This document shows positions 55,753-64,000 of a stretch of DNA of 64,000 nt, in pieces. The DNA comes from Thauera phenolivorans (GTDB lineage Bacteria; Pseudomonadota; Gammaproteobacteria; Burkholderiales; Rhodocyclaceae). Below the pieces are notes generated by a model. It had not been told where the DNA came from. It searched no databases and worked only from the letters and a program-made list of their open reading frames with translations. Position numbers and translations under genes: made by a program. Positions within the stretch are counted from its first letter, which is position 1. Every line of letters starts with the position of its first letter. The stretch lies in the NCBI RefSeq assembly GCF_001696715.1, contig NZ_MBFM01000003.1:34532-98531 (forward strand), read 5' to 3'.

Positions 55753-55766
55753 GGACAATATAGTCC
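55753..55766. promoter_or_regulatory. Palindrome over a TATATT box in the fdxA/trxA gap
   Basis: GGACAATATAGTCC has inverted GGAC/GTCC arms around an AT-rich core; on the minus strand it contains TATATT, a plausible -10 box about 60 bases before fdxA. It may be an operator for fdxA. A second candidate for trxA, TTGACG at 55828 with CATAAC 15 bp later, is weak. Confidence 0.3.
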
Positions 55767-55957
55767 AGCCGTTTGCGTTTTCGCCACGTCGGCACCGCGG
55801 CATGCGCGCCGCCGCGCCGAGATTCTGTTGACGCCGCGGCCGGCTTCGCATAACTTTCGAAAACCTTCCGCGGAGCGATCCCGTCGCTTCGCGTCGCACG
55901 GGCCTCCCGGCCCGCGTCCGCGACACCAGCAACACTGCCCCCCCAATGCGAGGAAAC

Positions 55958-56284
55958 ATGAGCGAGCATATTCACTATGTGACCGACGGCAACTTCGACT
56001 CCGAAGTGCTGCAGTCCCAGACGCCGGTACTGGTCGACTACTGGGCCGAATGGTGCGGCCCCTGCAAGATGATCGCGCCGATCCTCGACGATGTCGCCAA
56101 GGATTACGCCGGCAAGCTCAAGGTCGCCAAGCTGAACATCGACGACAACCAGGAAACGCCCGCGAAGTACGGCATCCGCGGCATCCCGACCCTGATGATC
56201 TTCAAGGGCGGCAACGTCGAGGCCACCAAGGTGGGCGCCCTCTCCAAATCTCAACTGACCGCCTTCATTGACAGCAACCTCTAA
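55958..56284 (+). CDS. trxA: Thioredoxin
   Basis: A 108-residue cytoplasmic disulfide reductase, the exact E. coli size. The active site is [16 protein letters not shown] with Cys-Gly-Pro-Cys near residues 33-36. The cis-Pro region is [14 protein letters not shown], and the C-terminus is [12 protein letters not shown] 55958 follows GAGGAA. Its last 17 bases overlap the proposed start of rho, the common trxA-rho order. Confidence 0.97.
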   Translation: MSEHIHYVTDGNFDSEVLQSQTPVLVDYWAEWCGPCKMIAPILDDVAKDYAGKLKVAKLNIDDNQETPAKYGIRGIPTLMIFKGGNVEATKVGALSKSQLTAFIDSNL

Positions 56285-57722
56285 GCCGGACCAGGCTCCG
56301 GCCCGTTCTCGCGGTCCGTCCCGCGCCCGTCGGCGCGGCCCCCGCAACCGCGACGGTAATCCCCCACATAATGGTCCCGCCGACGGCGAAGTGCTCGATG
56401 TCGACACCTCGCTCGAGGAGGGCGACGCCTCCTCCTCCGAATCGACCGCGGCCGCCGCGCTCCACCTTTCCGAGCTCAAGGCACTGCACGTCAGCGAACT
56501 GCTGGCGATGGCGATCGAGAACGACGTCGAGGGCGCGAACCGGCTGCGCAAGCAGGAACTCGTCTTCGCGCTGCTGAAGAACCGCGCCCGCAAGGGAGAG
56601 CCGATCTACGGTGACGGCGCCCTCGAGGTACTGCCCGACGGTTTCGGCTTCCTGCGCTCGCCCGACACCTCGTATCTCGCGGGCACAGACGACATCTACG
56701 TGTCGCCGTCGCAGATCCGCCGCTTCAACCTGCGCACCGGCGACACCATCGAGGGCGAGATCCGCACGCCTAAGGACGGCGAGCGCTACTTCGCGCTGGT
56801 AAAGCTCGACAAGATCAATGGCCGCCCTCCCGAGGAGTGCAAGAGCAAGATCCTGTTCGAGAACCTCACACCGCTGCATCCGCAGGAGGTGTTCAGGCTC
56901 GAACGTGAAATCCGCGGCGAGGAGAACATCACCAGCCGCGTGATCGACATGATCGCGCCGATCGGCAAGGGCCAGCGCGGCCTGCTCGTCGCCCCGCCGA
57001 AGACCGGCAAGACGATCATGCTCCAGCACATCGCCCATGCGATCACCGCCAACCACCCCGAGGTCGCGCTTATCGTGCTGTTGATCGACGAGCGCCCCGA
57101 GGAAGTGACCGAGATGCAGCGTTCGGTGAAGGGCGAGGTCGTCGCCTCGACCTTCGACGAGCCCGCCACCCGCCACGTTCAGGTCGCCGAGATGGTGATC
57201 GAGAAGGCCAAGCGCCTCACCGAACACAAGCGCGACGTGGTCATCCTGCTCGACTCGCTGACGCGGCTCGCGCGCGCCTACAACACCGTGGTGCCGGCCT
57301 CCGGCAAGGTGCTGACCGGCGGTGTCGATGCCAATGCCCTGCAGAAGCCGAAGCGCTTCTTCGGCGCAGCACGCAACATCGAGGAAGGCGGCTCGCTCAC
57401 CATCATCGCCACCGCGCTGATCGACACCGGCAGCCGCATGGATGACGTGATCTACGAGGAATTCAAGGGCACCGGCAACATGGAGCTCCACCTCGACCGT
57501 CGCATGGCTGAAAAGCGCGTCTATCCGGCGATCAACGTCAACCGTTCGGGCACCCGGCGCGAAGAGCTGCTGCTCAAGCCCGACGTGCTGCAGAAGGTGT
57601 GGATCCTGCGCAAGCTGCTGTACGGTATGGACGACATCGACGCAATGGAGTTCCTGCTCGACAAGATCAAGGCGACGAAGAACAACGCCGAGTTCTTCGA
57701 CGCGATGCGCACTGGGCGCTGA
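56268..57722 (+). CDS. rho: Transcription termination factor Rho, with N-terminal extension
   Basis: The hexameric RNA helicase that ends transcription. The core begins near residue 65 ([15 protein letters not shown]) and runs 420 residues, the E. coli size. It has the RNA-binding domain [18 protein letters not shown], the Walker [36 protein letters not shown], a Walker B region [16 protein letters not shown] and [20 protein letters not shown]. At the usual start Met position there is Leu (CTC), so translation begins upstream: TTG at 56268 (64-residue Arg/Gly/Ala/Ser extension, overlapping trxA) or GTG at 56391 (23-residue extension). I report the TTG; neither has a good ribosome-binding site. 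Confidence 0.9.
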   Translation: MTATSKPDQAPARSRGPSRARRRGPRNRDGNPPHNGPADGEVLDVDTSLEEGDASSSESTAAAALHLSELKALHVSELLAMAIENDVEGANRLRKQELVFALLKNRARKGEPIYGDGALEVLPDGFGFLRSPDTSYLAGTDDIYVSPSQIRRFNLRTGDTIEGEIRTPKDGERYFALVKLDKINGRPPEECKSKILFENLTPLHPQEVFRLEREIRGEENITSRVIDMIAPIGKGQRGLLVAPPKTGKTIMLQHIAHAITANHPEVALIVLLIDERPEEVTEMQRSVKGEVVASTFDEPATRHVQVAEMVIEKAKRLTEHKRDVVILLDSLTRLARAYNTVVPASGKVLTGGVDANALQKPKRFFGAARNIEEGGSLTIIATALIDTGSRMDDVIYEEFKGTGNMELHLDRRMAEKRVYPAINVNRSGTRREELLLKPDVLQKVWILRKLLYGMDDIDAMEFLLDKIKATKNNAEFFDAMRTGR

Positions 57723-57747
57723 ACACCTCCGGCAGCATCCGGAACGC

Positions 57748-57776
57748 GAAAGCCACCCGAGGGTGGCTTTCTTTCT
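57748..57776 (+). terminator. Intrinsic terminator of rho
   Basis: The stem GAAAGCCACCC/GGGTGGCTTTC, 11 bp with a two-base GA apex (probably opening to a four-base loop), is followed by TTTCTT. It lies 26 bases after the rho stop and before the convergent hbd gene. Confidence 0.82.
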
Positions 57777-57826
57777 TCGGTACGACACTGAGCAGGTGGC
57801 GGGTCGCCCCGCCCTGCCCCGCGCGC

Positions 57827-58687
57827 TCACTTGTATTCGAAGAAACCCTTGCCGCTCTTGCGTCCGAGGTAGCCCGCCTCGAGCATCTCGACCAGCAGCG
57901 GCGCGGGCCGGTACTTCGGATCCTTCGTGCCTTCGTACAGCACCTGCATGACCGCCAGCTCGACGTCGAGGCCGATCAGGTCGCACAGGGCGAGCGGGCC
58001 GATCGGATGGTTGCAGCCGAGCTTCATCGCCTCGTCGATCTCCTCAGCGGTAGCCAGACCCTCACCGAGCGTGAACACCGCCTCGTTGATCATCGGGCAC
58101 AACATCCGGTTGACGACGAAACCCGGGCTGTTCTTGACCTTCACCGGAGTCTTGCCGATCTGCTTCGCGAGCGCGTCGACCGTGGCGTAGGTGTGCGCCG
58201 AGGTCTGCAGACCACAGATCAGCTCAACCAGCGCCATCACCGGCACCGGGTTGAAGAAGTGCATCCCGATGACCTGCTCGGACCGCTTCGTGCCCGCCGC
58301 CAAGCGCGTGATCGAGATCGACGAGGTGTTGCTGGCGATGATCGCGTCGGGGCCGAGAATGGCATCGAGATCGGCGAACACCTTCAGCTTGACGTCGACG
58401 TTCTCGCTCGCTGCCTCGATCACCAGGTCGCAGCCGGCCAGCGCATCCAGCGAGGTCGCGGTGCCGATGTGACCGAGCGTCTCGGCCTTCTGCGCATCGG
58501 TCATCTTCTCGCGCTTGATCAGGCGGTCGAGACTTCCGGAGATCGTCGCCAGGCCACGCTGGACCTGGGCCTCGCCGACGTCCATCATGATCACGTCGAG
58601 ACCGGTGACCGCACAGGCCTGGGTAATGCCGCTGCCCATGGTGCCCGAACCCACCACCCCGACCTTCCTGATGCTGCTAATCGTCAT
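57827..58687 (-). CDS. hbd: 3-hydroxybutyryl-CoA dehydrogenase
   Basis: A 286-residue NAD-dependent enzyme acting on short-chain 3-hydroxyacyl-CoA. The Rossmann motif is VGVVGSGTMGSGITQACAV (residues 9-27), and IEAASENVDVKLKVFADLDA, ASNTSSISITRLAAGTKR and GMHFFNPVPVMALVELI (catalytic His) follow. The C-terminal part has VKNSPGFVVNRMLCPMINEA and GPLALCDLIGLDV. It is a stand-alone dehydrogenase, not fused to a hydratase. It probably works in butyrate or aromatic-compound breakdown and feeds the storage polymer pathway. Confidence 0.93.
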   Translation of the reverse strand: MTISSIRKVGVVGSGTMGSGITQACAVTGLDVIMMDVGEAQVQRGLATISGSLDRLIKREKMTDAQKAETLGHIGTATSLDALAGCDLVIEAASENVDVKLKVFADLDAILGPDAIIASNTSSISITRLAAGTKRSEQVIGMHFFNPVPVMALVELICGLQTSAHTYATVDALAKQIGKTPVKVKNSPGFVVNRMLCPMINEAVFTLGEGLATAEEIDEAMKLGCNHPIGPLALCDLIGLDVELAVMQVLYEGTKDPKYRPAPLLVEMLEAGYLGRKSGKGFFEYK

Positions 58688-58796
58688 CCATCATCTCCCT
58701 GAGTGTCTTGGCACGCGCGCGCAACGGCAGCCAACCATACCCGCGCGTACGGCCTAGTACTCTAGCCGATTGCAGGCGGGACGACTAGGAGGCGCA

Positions 58797-58823
58797 CGAA
58801 AAAGGGAGCCCTCGGGCTCCCTT
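58797..58823 (-). terminator. Terminator of the tRNA Ala-Glu-Asp cluster
   Basis: The stem AAGGGAGCC/GGCTCCCTT, 9 bp with a four-base loop, is followed on the minus strand by TTTTT. It lies nine bases downstream of the last tRNA-Asp. Confidence 0.88.
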
Positions 58824-58831
58824 GATCTTGT

Positions 58832-58908
58832 TGGCGGAGTGGACGGGACTCGAACCCGCGACCCCCGGCGTGACAGGCCGGTATTCTAACCAACTGAACT
58901 ACCACTCC
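58832..58908 (-). tRNA. tRNA-Asp (anticodon GTC), distal copy
   Basis: A 77-base cloverleaf with acceptor GGAGTGG/CCACTCC, anticodon stem CCGGC/GCCGG and loop CTGTCAC (anticodon GTC), T-arm with GGTTCGAGTCC and an encoded CCA. It is identical to the copy at 59232. Confidence 0.97.
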
Positions 58909-58970
58909 ATGCAGACGGTGACGCGGTTTCGGCGCACGTACGAGTCGGAACGTGCCGCGACTCCGGGTAC

Positions 58971-59046
58971 TGGCGTCCCCACGGGGATTCGAACCCCGGT
59001 TATCGCCGTGAAAGGGCGGTGTCCTAGGCCTCTAGACGATGGGGAC
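58971..59046 (-). tRNA. tRNA-Glu (anticodon TTC), distal copy
   Basis: A 76-base cloverleaf; acceptor GTCCCCA, anticodon loop CTTTCAC (TTC), T-arm GGTTCGAATCC, encoded CCA. It is identical to the copy at 59373. Confidence 0.97.
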
Positions 59047-59056
59047 CATGATCTTG

Positions 59057-59132
<76 letters not shown>

Positions 59133-59145
59133 ACAGGAGCTGGCG

Positions 59146-59174
59146 ATTATAGCTTTCGGAAAAGCTCATCGCAA
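59146..59174 (-). promoter_or_regulatory. Promoter of the distal tRNA triplet
   Basis: TTGCGA (59174-59169) and TATAAT (59151-59146) have a 17-bp spacer and lie 13 bases before tRNA-Ala. A small stem GCAGGGC/GCCCTGC at 59206-59223 just upstream may partly end the first triplet transcript. Confidence 0.72.
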
Positions 59175-59231
59175 CAGCCGATTCGCCGCTTTCGCGCCGA
59201 ATCTTGCAGGGCTTGCGCCCTGCCTAGATGC

Positions 59232-59308
59232 TGGCGGAGTGGACGGGACTCGAACCCGCGACCCCCGGCGTGACAGGCCGGTATTCTAACCAACTGAACT
59301 ACCACTCC
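59232..59308 (-). tRNA. tRNA-Asp (anticodon GTC), proximal copy
   Basis: Same cloverleaf and sequence as the tRNA-Asp at 58832, with anticodon GTC and encoded CCA. It ends the first triplet. Confidence 0.97.
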
Positions 59309-59372
59309 GCACTTCGACCGCTCCGGCCTTTCGGCCGGTCTGACTGCCGCGGCTGCGTCGGCAATCTAAAAC

Positions 59373-59448
59373 TGGCGTCCCCACGGGGATTCGAACCCCG
59401 GTTATCGCCGTGAAAGGGCGGTGTCCTAGGCCTCTAGACGATGGGGAC
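59373..59448 (-). tRNA. tRNA-Glu (anticodon TTC), proximal copy
   Basis: Same sequence as the tRNA-Glu at 58971, anticodon TTC, encoded CCA. It is separated from tRNA-Asp by 64 bases unlike the spacer in the other unit. Confidence 0.97.
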
Positions 59449-59459
59449 ATTCTTGGGTG

Positions 59460-59535
<76 letters not shown>

Positions 59536-59552
59536 GGCACCGAAGAGCGCGC

Positions 59553-59581
59553 ATTATAGGAACCACGTCCGACCGTGTAAA
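59553..59581 (-). promoter_or_regulatory. Promoter of the proximal tRNA triplet
   Basis: TTTACA (59581-59576) and TATAAT (59558-59553) are separated by 17 bp; the first tRNA begins 17 bases downstream of the -10 box. It is a near-consensus sigma70 promoter. Confidence 0.82.
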
Positions 59582-59610
59582 GCGGTTTCAGAAACTATTT
59601 GCAGCGACGC

Positions 59611-61017
59611 TCAAAGCACCTTGCCCGGATTCATCAGGCCGGCGGGATCGAGGCTGCGCTTGATAGCGCGCATCAGGTCCATTTCCACCTCGTCCTTGTA
59701 GCGCAGGATCTCACCACGTTTGAGCTGGCCGAGACCATGCTCGGCGGAAATCGAGCCGCCGAGCGCGTCGACGAGGTCATGCACGATGCGGTTAACGTCG
59801 GCCGTGCGCGCGACGAATGAGGGATTGTCCGTCGCACTCGGCTTCGACAGGTTGTAGTGCAGGTTGCCGTCGCCGAGATGACCGAAGGCGACGATACGTA
59901 CGTCGGGCCACGCCGCGGACAGGGCTTCTTCCGCGCGCGCGAGGAACTCCGGGATCCGGCTCACCGGCACCGATATGTCGTGCTTGATGCTCACACCCTC
60001 GATCTTCTGCGCCTCGGATATGTTCTCACGCAACGCCCACAGTGCCGCGGCCTGCGCCCCGCTGCGCGCTATCGCTGCATCGCCGACCAGGCCGAGTTCC
60101 ATCGCAGCCACGAGCGCCGCCTCCAGGAGCGCCTCCAGCCCAGCCCCCTCGACGGTGTCGGAAAGCTCGAGCAGCACCCACCAGCGGCCCTGCGCGCGCA
60201 GCGGCGCCACCGCGCCCGGGATGTGCTTCAGCACGAGGCGGAACGCCGCATCGCCGACCAGCTCGAAGGCGGTGAGGCGGTCGCCGCAGGCGGCGCGCAG
60301 CCTTTCGAGAAGCGCCACCGCCGCTTCCGGCCCGGCGACCTCGACCCAGGCGGTGGCTCGGCTGCGCACCGAAGCAAACAGCTTGAGCACGGCGGCCGTG
60401 ACGATCCCGAGCGTCCCTTCCGCACCGATGAAGAGCTGCTTGAGGTCGTAGCCCGTGTTGTCCTTGCGCAGCCCACGCAGCCCGTCCCAGACCCGGCCGT
60501 CGGGCAACACCACTTCGAGGCCGAGCGCCAGCTCGCGGGTGTTGCCGTAGCGCAGCACCTGCACGCCGCCGGCGTTGGTGGAAAGGTTGCCGCCGATCTG
60601 GCAGGTGCCTTCGGATGCGAGCGCGAGCGGAAACAGCCTGCCAGCCGCCGCCGCCGCCGCCTGTACCGTGGCGAGCGTACAGCCTGCCTCCACGCACACC
60701 GTGCTGTTGGCGGCGTCGACACTGCGGATGCGATTCAGGCGCGTGAGGCTGATCACCACCGCCCGCCCGTCCGCGAGCGGGGTCGCCCCGCCGCACAGCC
60801 CGGTGTTGCCGCCCTGGGGCACCATCGGCGCCCCCGCCGCGACACAGGCACGCACCACGGACGCCACTTCGACGGTATCGCGCGGGCGTGCGACGGCGAG
60901 CGCCCGGCCATGGTAGCGACCACGCCAGTCCTCGAGATACGGCGCCATCGCCTCGTCGACGGTTAGCAACTGCTCGCGACCGACGATCGCGGCAAGGTCA
61001 TCCAGCAAGTGCCTCAT
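59611..61017 (-). CDS. FAD-binding oxidoreductase, D-2-hydroxyacid dehydrogenase type (GlcD-like)
   Basis: A 468-residue flavoprotein with a PCMH-type FAD domain (about 1-220; VPQGGNTGLCGGATPLADGR and GTCQIGGNLSTNAGGVQVLR) and a C-terminal oxidase domain with IVAFGHLGDGNLHYNLS and GSISAEHGLGQLKRGEIL. It most resembles D-2-hydroxyglutarate or D-lactate dehydrogenases, without the iron-sulfur half. The exact substrate is not determinable here. ATG 61017 follows GGAGAACC; the 13-codon extension is not used. Confidence 0.9.
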   Translation of the reverse strand: MRHLLDDLAAIVGREQLLTVDEAMAPYLEDWRGRYHGRALAVARPRDTVEVASVVRACVAAGAPMVPQGGNTGLCGGATPLADGRAVVISLTRLNRIRSVDAANSTVCVEAGCTLATVQAAAAAAGRLFPLALASEGTCQIGGNLSTNAGGVQVLRYGNTRELALGLEVVLPDGRVWDGLRGLRKDNTGYDLKQLFIGAEGTLGIVTAAVLKLFASVRSRATAWVEVAGPEAAVALLERLRAACGDRLTAFELVGDAAFRLVLKHIPGAVAPLRAQGRWWVLLELSDTVEGAGLEALLEAALVAAMELGLVGDAAIARSGAQAAALWALRENISEAQKIEGVSIKHDISVPVSRIPEFLARAEEALSAAWPDVRIVAFGHLGDGNLHYNLSKPSATDNPSFVARTADVNRIVHDLVDALGGSISAEHGLGQLKRGEILRYKDEVEMDLMRAIKRSLDPAGLMNPGKVL

Positions 61018-61064
61018 CGGGTTCTCCGGGTCGGTCGGGGGCGCGGCCGGTCGCACGCCAGGCT

Positions 61065-62036
61065 TCAGTCCTCACCCTCGTGCTCCAGCACGAAACGCAT
61101 CAGCGGCCTCGCTCGCGCCACAGCCGCCTCGCCTTCGGCGATCGCCTCGGCGGCCCGGTGATAGTCCATCAGACCGAGCTGGCCGACGCGCGGCGAGATC
61201 AGCACGTCGGCCGGCTCGCCGGCGAGCCGGCTGCGGGCGATCCGCGTCTGCATGATGTTGATGCTGCCGGTCAGCACCGAGACCAGCGAGGGCAGCGCCT
61301 CCTCTGCACGGGGCTCGGTGGCCCCGAAGCGCAGGCGGGTGAACAGGCGCTCGCTCCAGCCCGCCTCGCTTTCCTCGGGCGGGGCGGGCTCGAGCGCGGC
61401 ACGCCGCCACGCACGACCGACCATGTCGGAACCGAGATCGACCGCGATGACGATGTCCGCGCCCATCGCCCGGCACAGCGACACCGGCACCGGATTGACC
61501 AGGCCGCCGTCGACCAGCACGCGGCCGTCATGAACGACCGGCGTGAACAATCCGGGCAGCGCGATCGAGGCTCGCACCGCGGCGGCGACGCTTCCCTCGT
61601 GCAGCCAGATCTCGCGTCCAGAGGCCAGATCGGTAGCCACGCAGGCAAAACTGGTGTCGAGCTCGGAGAAGTCGCGGTCGACGAAGTTGCGCCCGAAGAA
61701 GTCCATCAGGCGCTGCCCGCGGATGAGGCCACCGCGCAGGGAGACGTCGAGCATCGACACCACGTCCTGCCACTTCAGCGCCTCGACCCAGGTGATCAAC
61801 CGGCCGACGTAGCCCGAAGCCGCTGCGGCGCCGACGAAGGCACCGATCGAACAACCAGCGATGAGGTCGGGAACGATTCCTTCCGCCTCCAGCGCGCGCA
61901 GCACGCCGAGATGCGCCCAGCCGCGGGCCGCGCCGCTGCCGAGCGCGAGACCGATTACCGGGCGTTCGCCGGCGGCTGCCGGCACAGGCGGGAACCGGTG
62001 CCGGGTCCGCTCGCTGCGCTCGGCGCCGTCAGCCAT
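61065..62036 (-). CDS. Patatin-like phospholipase (RssA-like)
   Basis: A 323-residue hydrolase with a Ser-Asp dyad. The glycine-rich oxyanion loop is GLALGSGAARGWAHLGVLRA (near residue 30), the nucleophile is in IAGCSIGAFVGAA (Ser in GxSxG), and the Asp is in VLVDGGLVNPVPV. It matches RssA/YchK-type proteins of unknown substrate, not the longer toxin-type patatins. It begins three bases after rimO ends and is likely in the same unit. Confidence 0.9.
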   Translation of the reverse strand: MADGAERSERTRHRFPPVPAAAGERPVIGLALGSGAARGWAHLGVLRALEAEGIVPDLIAGCSIGAFVGAAAASGYVGRLITWVEALKWQDVVSMLDVSLRGGLIRGQRLMDFFGRNFVDRDFSELDTSFACVATDLASGREIWLHEGSVAAAVRASIALPGLFTPVVHDGRVLVDGGLVNPVPVSLCRAMGADIVIAVDLGSDMVGRAWRRAALEPAPPEESEAGWSERLFTRLRFGATEPRAEEALPSLVSVLTGSINIMQTRIARSRLAGEPADVLISPRVGQLGLMDYHRAAEAIAEGEAAVARARPLMRFVLEHEGED

Positions 62037-62039
62037 GCC

Positions 62040-63377
62040 TCAGACCCGGTCCAGCCTTTCGGCGTACAGGTCGTGAACGTCGCAGTCGGTGATGCGCACA
62101 CGCACGAAGTCGCCCGGCTCCAGCCCCTCGCCGTCGGGAATGATCACGAGACCGTCGATCTCCGGCGCGTCGCCTTCGGAACGGGCGATCGCCTCGCCTT
62201 GATCGATGTCGTCGACCAGCACCGTCATCTCACGGCCGATCCGGGCCTCGAGGCGACGGGTCGAGATGTCCTCCTGGAACTCCATCAACCGCGTGCGGCG
62301 CTCCTCGCGGACCTCCTCGGGCACCGGGTCGGGCAACTCGTTGGCGGTGGCACCTTCGACCGGCGAATAGGCGAAGGCGCCGACCCGATCGAGCTGAGCC
62401 TCGTCGAGGAATTCCAGCAACTGCTCGAACTCCTCCTCGGTCTCTCCCGGGAAGCCGGTGATGAAGGTCGACCGGATCGTCAGCTCCGGACAGATGCTGC
62501 GCCAGGCGCGCACCCGTTCGAGCACGCTCTCCGCATTGGCGGGACGCTTCATGAGCTTGAGGATGCGCGGGCTGGCGTGCTGGAAGGGCACGTCGAGATA
62601 GGGCAGGATCCTGCCTTCGGCCATCAGCGGGATCAGCTCGTCGACGCTCGGATAGGGATAGACGTAGTGCAGGCGGATCCAGATGCCGAGCTCGCCGAGC
62701 GCCTTGGCCAGCTCGAGCAGCCGCGTCCTGACCGGCTTGCCGCCCCAGAAACCGGTACGGTACTTGACGTCTACGCCGTACGCCGAGGTGTCCTGCGACA
62801 CCACCAGGATCTCCTTCACGCCCGATTCGGCGAGCGCCTCGGCCTCGCGCATGATCTCATGGATCGGCCGACTGACCAGATCCCCTCGCATCGAAGGAAT
62901 GATGCAGAAGCTGCAGCGGTGGTTACAACCCTCGGAAATCTTCAGATAGGCGTAATGCCGCGGCGTCAGGCGGATGCCCTGTGGCGGCACGAGATCCACG
63001 AAGGGGTCGTGCGGCTTGGGCAGGTTGCGATGCACCGCGTGCATCACCTCCTCGGTCGCGTGCGGCCCCGTCACCGCGAGCACCTGGGGATGGGCGGCAA
63101 GGACCACATCGTCCTTCGCACCGAGGCAGCCGGTGACGATGACCCGCCCGTTCTCGCTGAGCGCCTCGCCGATCGCGTCGAGCGATTCCTCGACCGCGGC
63201 ATCGATGAAGCCGCAGGTGTTGACCACGACGAGGTCGGCATCCTCGTAGCTCCCCGAGATCTCGTAGCCTTCGGCGCGAAGTCGGGTCAGGATGTGTTCG
63301 GAGTCCACGGTCGCCTTCGGGCAGCCGAGGGAAACGAAACCGACGCGCGGCGCGTCAGGCGAGAGTGTTGATTTCAT
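62040..63377 (-). CDS. rimO: Ribosomal protein S12 methylthiotransferase RimO
   Basis: A 445-residue radical SAM enzyme that adds a methylthio group to Asp89 of S12. The N-terminal MTTase domain ([35 protein letters not shown]) carries one cluster; the radical SAM triad is [18 protein letters not shown]; the C-terminal TRAM domain includes [13 protein letters not shown] residues near [14 protein letters not shown]. It starts at 63377; the upstream open frame is phaR in another frame. Confidence 0.96.
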   Translation of the reverse strand: MKSTLSPDAPRVGFVSLGCPKATVDSEHILTRLRAEGYEISGSYEDADLVVVNTCGFIDAAVEESLDAIGEALSENGRVIVTGCLGAKDDVVLAAHPQVLAVTGPHATEEVMHAVHRNLPKPHDPFVDLVPPQGIRLTPRHYAYLKISEGCNHRCSFCIIPSMRGDLVSRPIHEIMREAEALAESGVKEILVVSQDTSAYGVDVKYRTGFWGGKPVRTRLLELAKALGELGIWIRLHYVYPYPSVDELIPLMAEGRILPYLDVPFQHASPRILKLMKRPANAESVLERVRAWRSICPELTIRSTFITGFPGETEEEFEQLLEFLDEAQLDRVGAFAYSPVEGATANELPDPVPEEVREERRTRLMEFQEDISTRRLEARIGREMTVLVDDIDQGEAIARSEGDAPEIDGLVIIPDGEGLEPGDFVRVRITDCDVHDLYAERLDRV

Positions 63378-63439
63378 GCTGGCGCGCCTGCTGTGAACGA
63401 GGCCAGGCCCGCCACGCTTCGGGCGGGATCCTGCGGGCC

Positions 63440-64000
63440 TTACTTCTGGGAGCTGCTCTTGTCGACGGGTACGGAGGCCTGCTCGCCCTCGCCCTCGCCT
63501 TCCTGCTTCGGAAACTGAAAACCGGTAAACATGTTGCGGGTCTGACTCTCGAGCTGCTCCTGCATCTGCTCGACCATCTTCTTCGACTGCTCCACGTAGG
63601 CGCCCATCATGCTCTGCAGTGCGGGCCCCTGAAAGTTCAGGAACTGCGCCCACAGATCCTGCCCGGCGGGACTGTTCTCGCCGTAGATCGAGCGCGTCTG
63701 CTCCTGAAGCTTGGCCTGCATCTCGGTGAAGGCCTTGATGTTGTTCTCGAGGTACTTGCCCATCATGCCCTGCATCGCATTGCCGTAAAAACGGATCATG
63801 TGCGCGAGCAGGTCGCTGGTGAACATGGGTACGCCGCCAGTTTCCTCGTCGAGGATGATCTGCAGCAGGATGCTGCGCGTCAGGTCCTCGCCGGACTTGG
63901 CATCGAGCACCTGGAAGGACTCGTGATTGAGTACCAGCTCCTTGACGTCGGCAAGGGTGATGTAGGAACTCGTACGGGTGTCGTACAGACGGCGGTTCGG
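63440..64000 (-). CDS. phaR: Polyhydroxyalkanoate synthesis regulator PhaR (start beyond window)
   Basis: A transcriptional repressor of phasin and PHA genes that binds storage granules. The visible 186 residues start [20 protein letters not shown], the conserved DNA-binding PHB accumulation domain, followed by [20 protein letters not shown] and repeated Gln-rich helices ([33 protein letters not shown]). The acidic C-terminus ([15 protein letters not shown]) is variable. Only a few N-terminal residues are missing. It is upstream of rimO. Confidence 0.95.
   Translation of the reverse strand, partial: PNRRLYDTRTSSYITLADVKELVLNHESFQVLDAKSGEDLTRSILLQIILDEETGGVPMFTSDLLAHMIRFYGNAMQGMMGKYLENNIKAFTEMQAKLQEQTRSIYGENSPAGQDLWAQFLNFQGPALQSMMGAYVEQSKKMVEQMQEQLESQTRNMFTGFQFPKQEGEGEGEQASVPVDKSSSQK

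Noticed and set aside
59206..59223. GCAGGGC/GCCCTGC stem between tRNA triplets as a strong terminator
   Set aside because: No T run follows on the minus strand; noted only as possible weak attenuation.

Overview
The window reads as a contiguous piece of chromosome from a GC-rich betaproteobacterium, most likely Rhodocyclales (Thauera/Azoarcus/Aromatoleum type). This rests on gene order and protein character, not on a database search. The supporting blocks are gyrA-serC-pheA-hisC-tyrA-aroA/cmk-rpsA-ihfB-lapAB, leuC-leuD-leuB-asd-fimV-truA-trpFBA-accD-folC-SPOR-cvpA-purF-metZ, and grpE-dnaK-dnaJ, plus a PhaR-type polyhydroxyalkanoate regulator. Nothing looks like a phage, insertion sequence, integron, CRISPR array or genomic island. 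Coding density is very high, and no gene-free stretch exceeds about 300 bases.

Layout. 1-2.5 kb (minus): start of infC (with an ATC start codon), thrS, a terminator hairpin and tRNA-Val(GAC) with a consensus promoter. 2.5-8.8 kb (minus): lapA-lapB-cysM-ydbH-ynbE-ydbL-PolB-like exonuclease-glsB type gene, i.e. LPS control, cysteine synthesis and an intermembrane lipid transport set. 8.8-19.8 kb (minus): gyrA-serC-pheA-hisC-tyrA-aroA::cmk-rpsA-ihfB, ending in a strong terminator; aroA and cmk form one fused reading frame. 19.9-20.9 kb (minus): an unrecognised outer-membrane barrel protein. 21-25 kb (plus): grpE, dnaK and dnaJ, with two near-consensus heat-shock sigma promoters. 25-27.3 kb (minus): cysS and an overlapping membrane-anchored nuclease gene. 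27.4-29.4 kb (plus): two cyclophilins and lpxH. 29.4-47 kb (minus): a long biosynthetic run for leucine, aspartate semialdehyde, tryptophan, folate, fatty acid and purine, with fimV, an orphan EcfT-like protein and a 42-residue entericidin-like lipoprotein inside it. 47-55.7 kb (minus): M48 protease, MFS transporter, ydcH, aroC, ilvBN with a leader-peptide attenuator, fadD, a CBS protein and ferredoxin. 56-57.8 kb (plus): trxA and rho. 57.8-64 kb (minus): hbd, a tandemly duplicated tRNA Ala-Glu-Asp cluster, an FAD dehydrogenase, a patatin-like protein, rimO and phaR (cut by the window edge).

How the genes work together: most of the window is central anabolism. Serine, aromatic amino acids and histidine lie upstream of ribosomal protein S1 and IHF. 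Leucine, lysine/threonine precursors and tryptophan lie upstream of lipid, folate and purine genes. Envelope functions (lapAB, lpxH, ydbH-ynbE-ydbL, the SPOR protein, cvpA, fimV and the new barrel) are scattered among them. The best regulatory structure is the ilvBN attenuator: a Val/Leu-rich 23-codon leader, a strong terminator, and a competing antiterminator pairing that overlaps the leader stop codon. The other points most worth a second look are the AroA-Cmk fusion, the entericidin-like gene between leuC and leuD, the orphan EcfT-like gene, the Arg-rich N-terminal extension of Rho, and the unassigned barrel protein.
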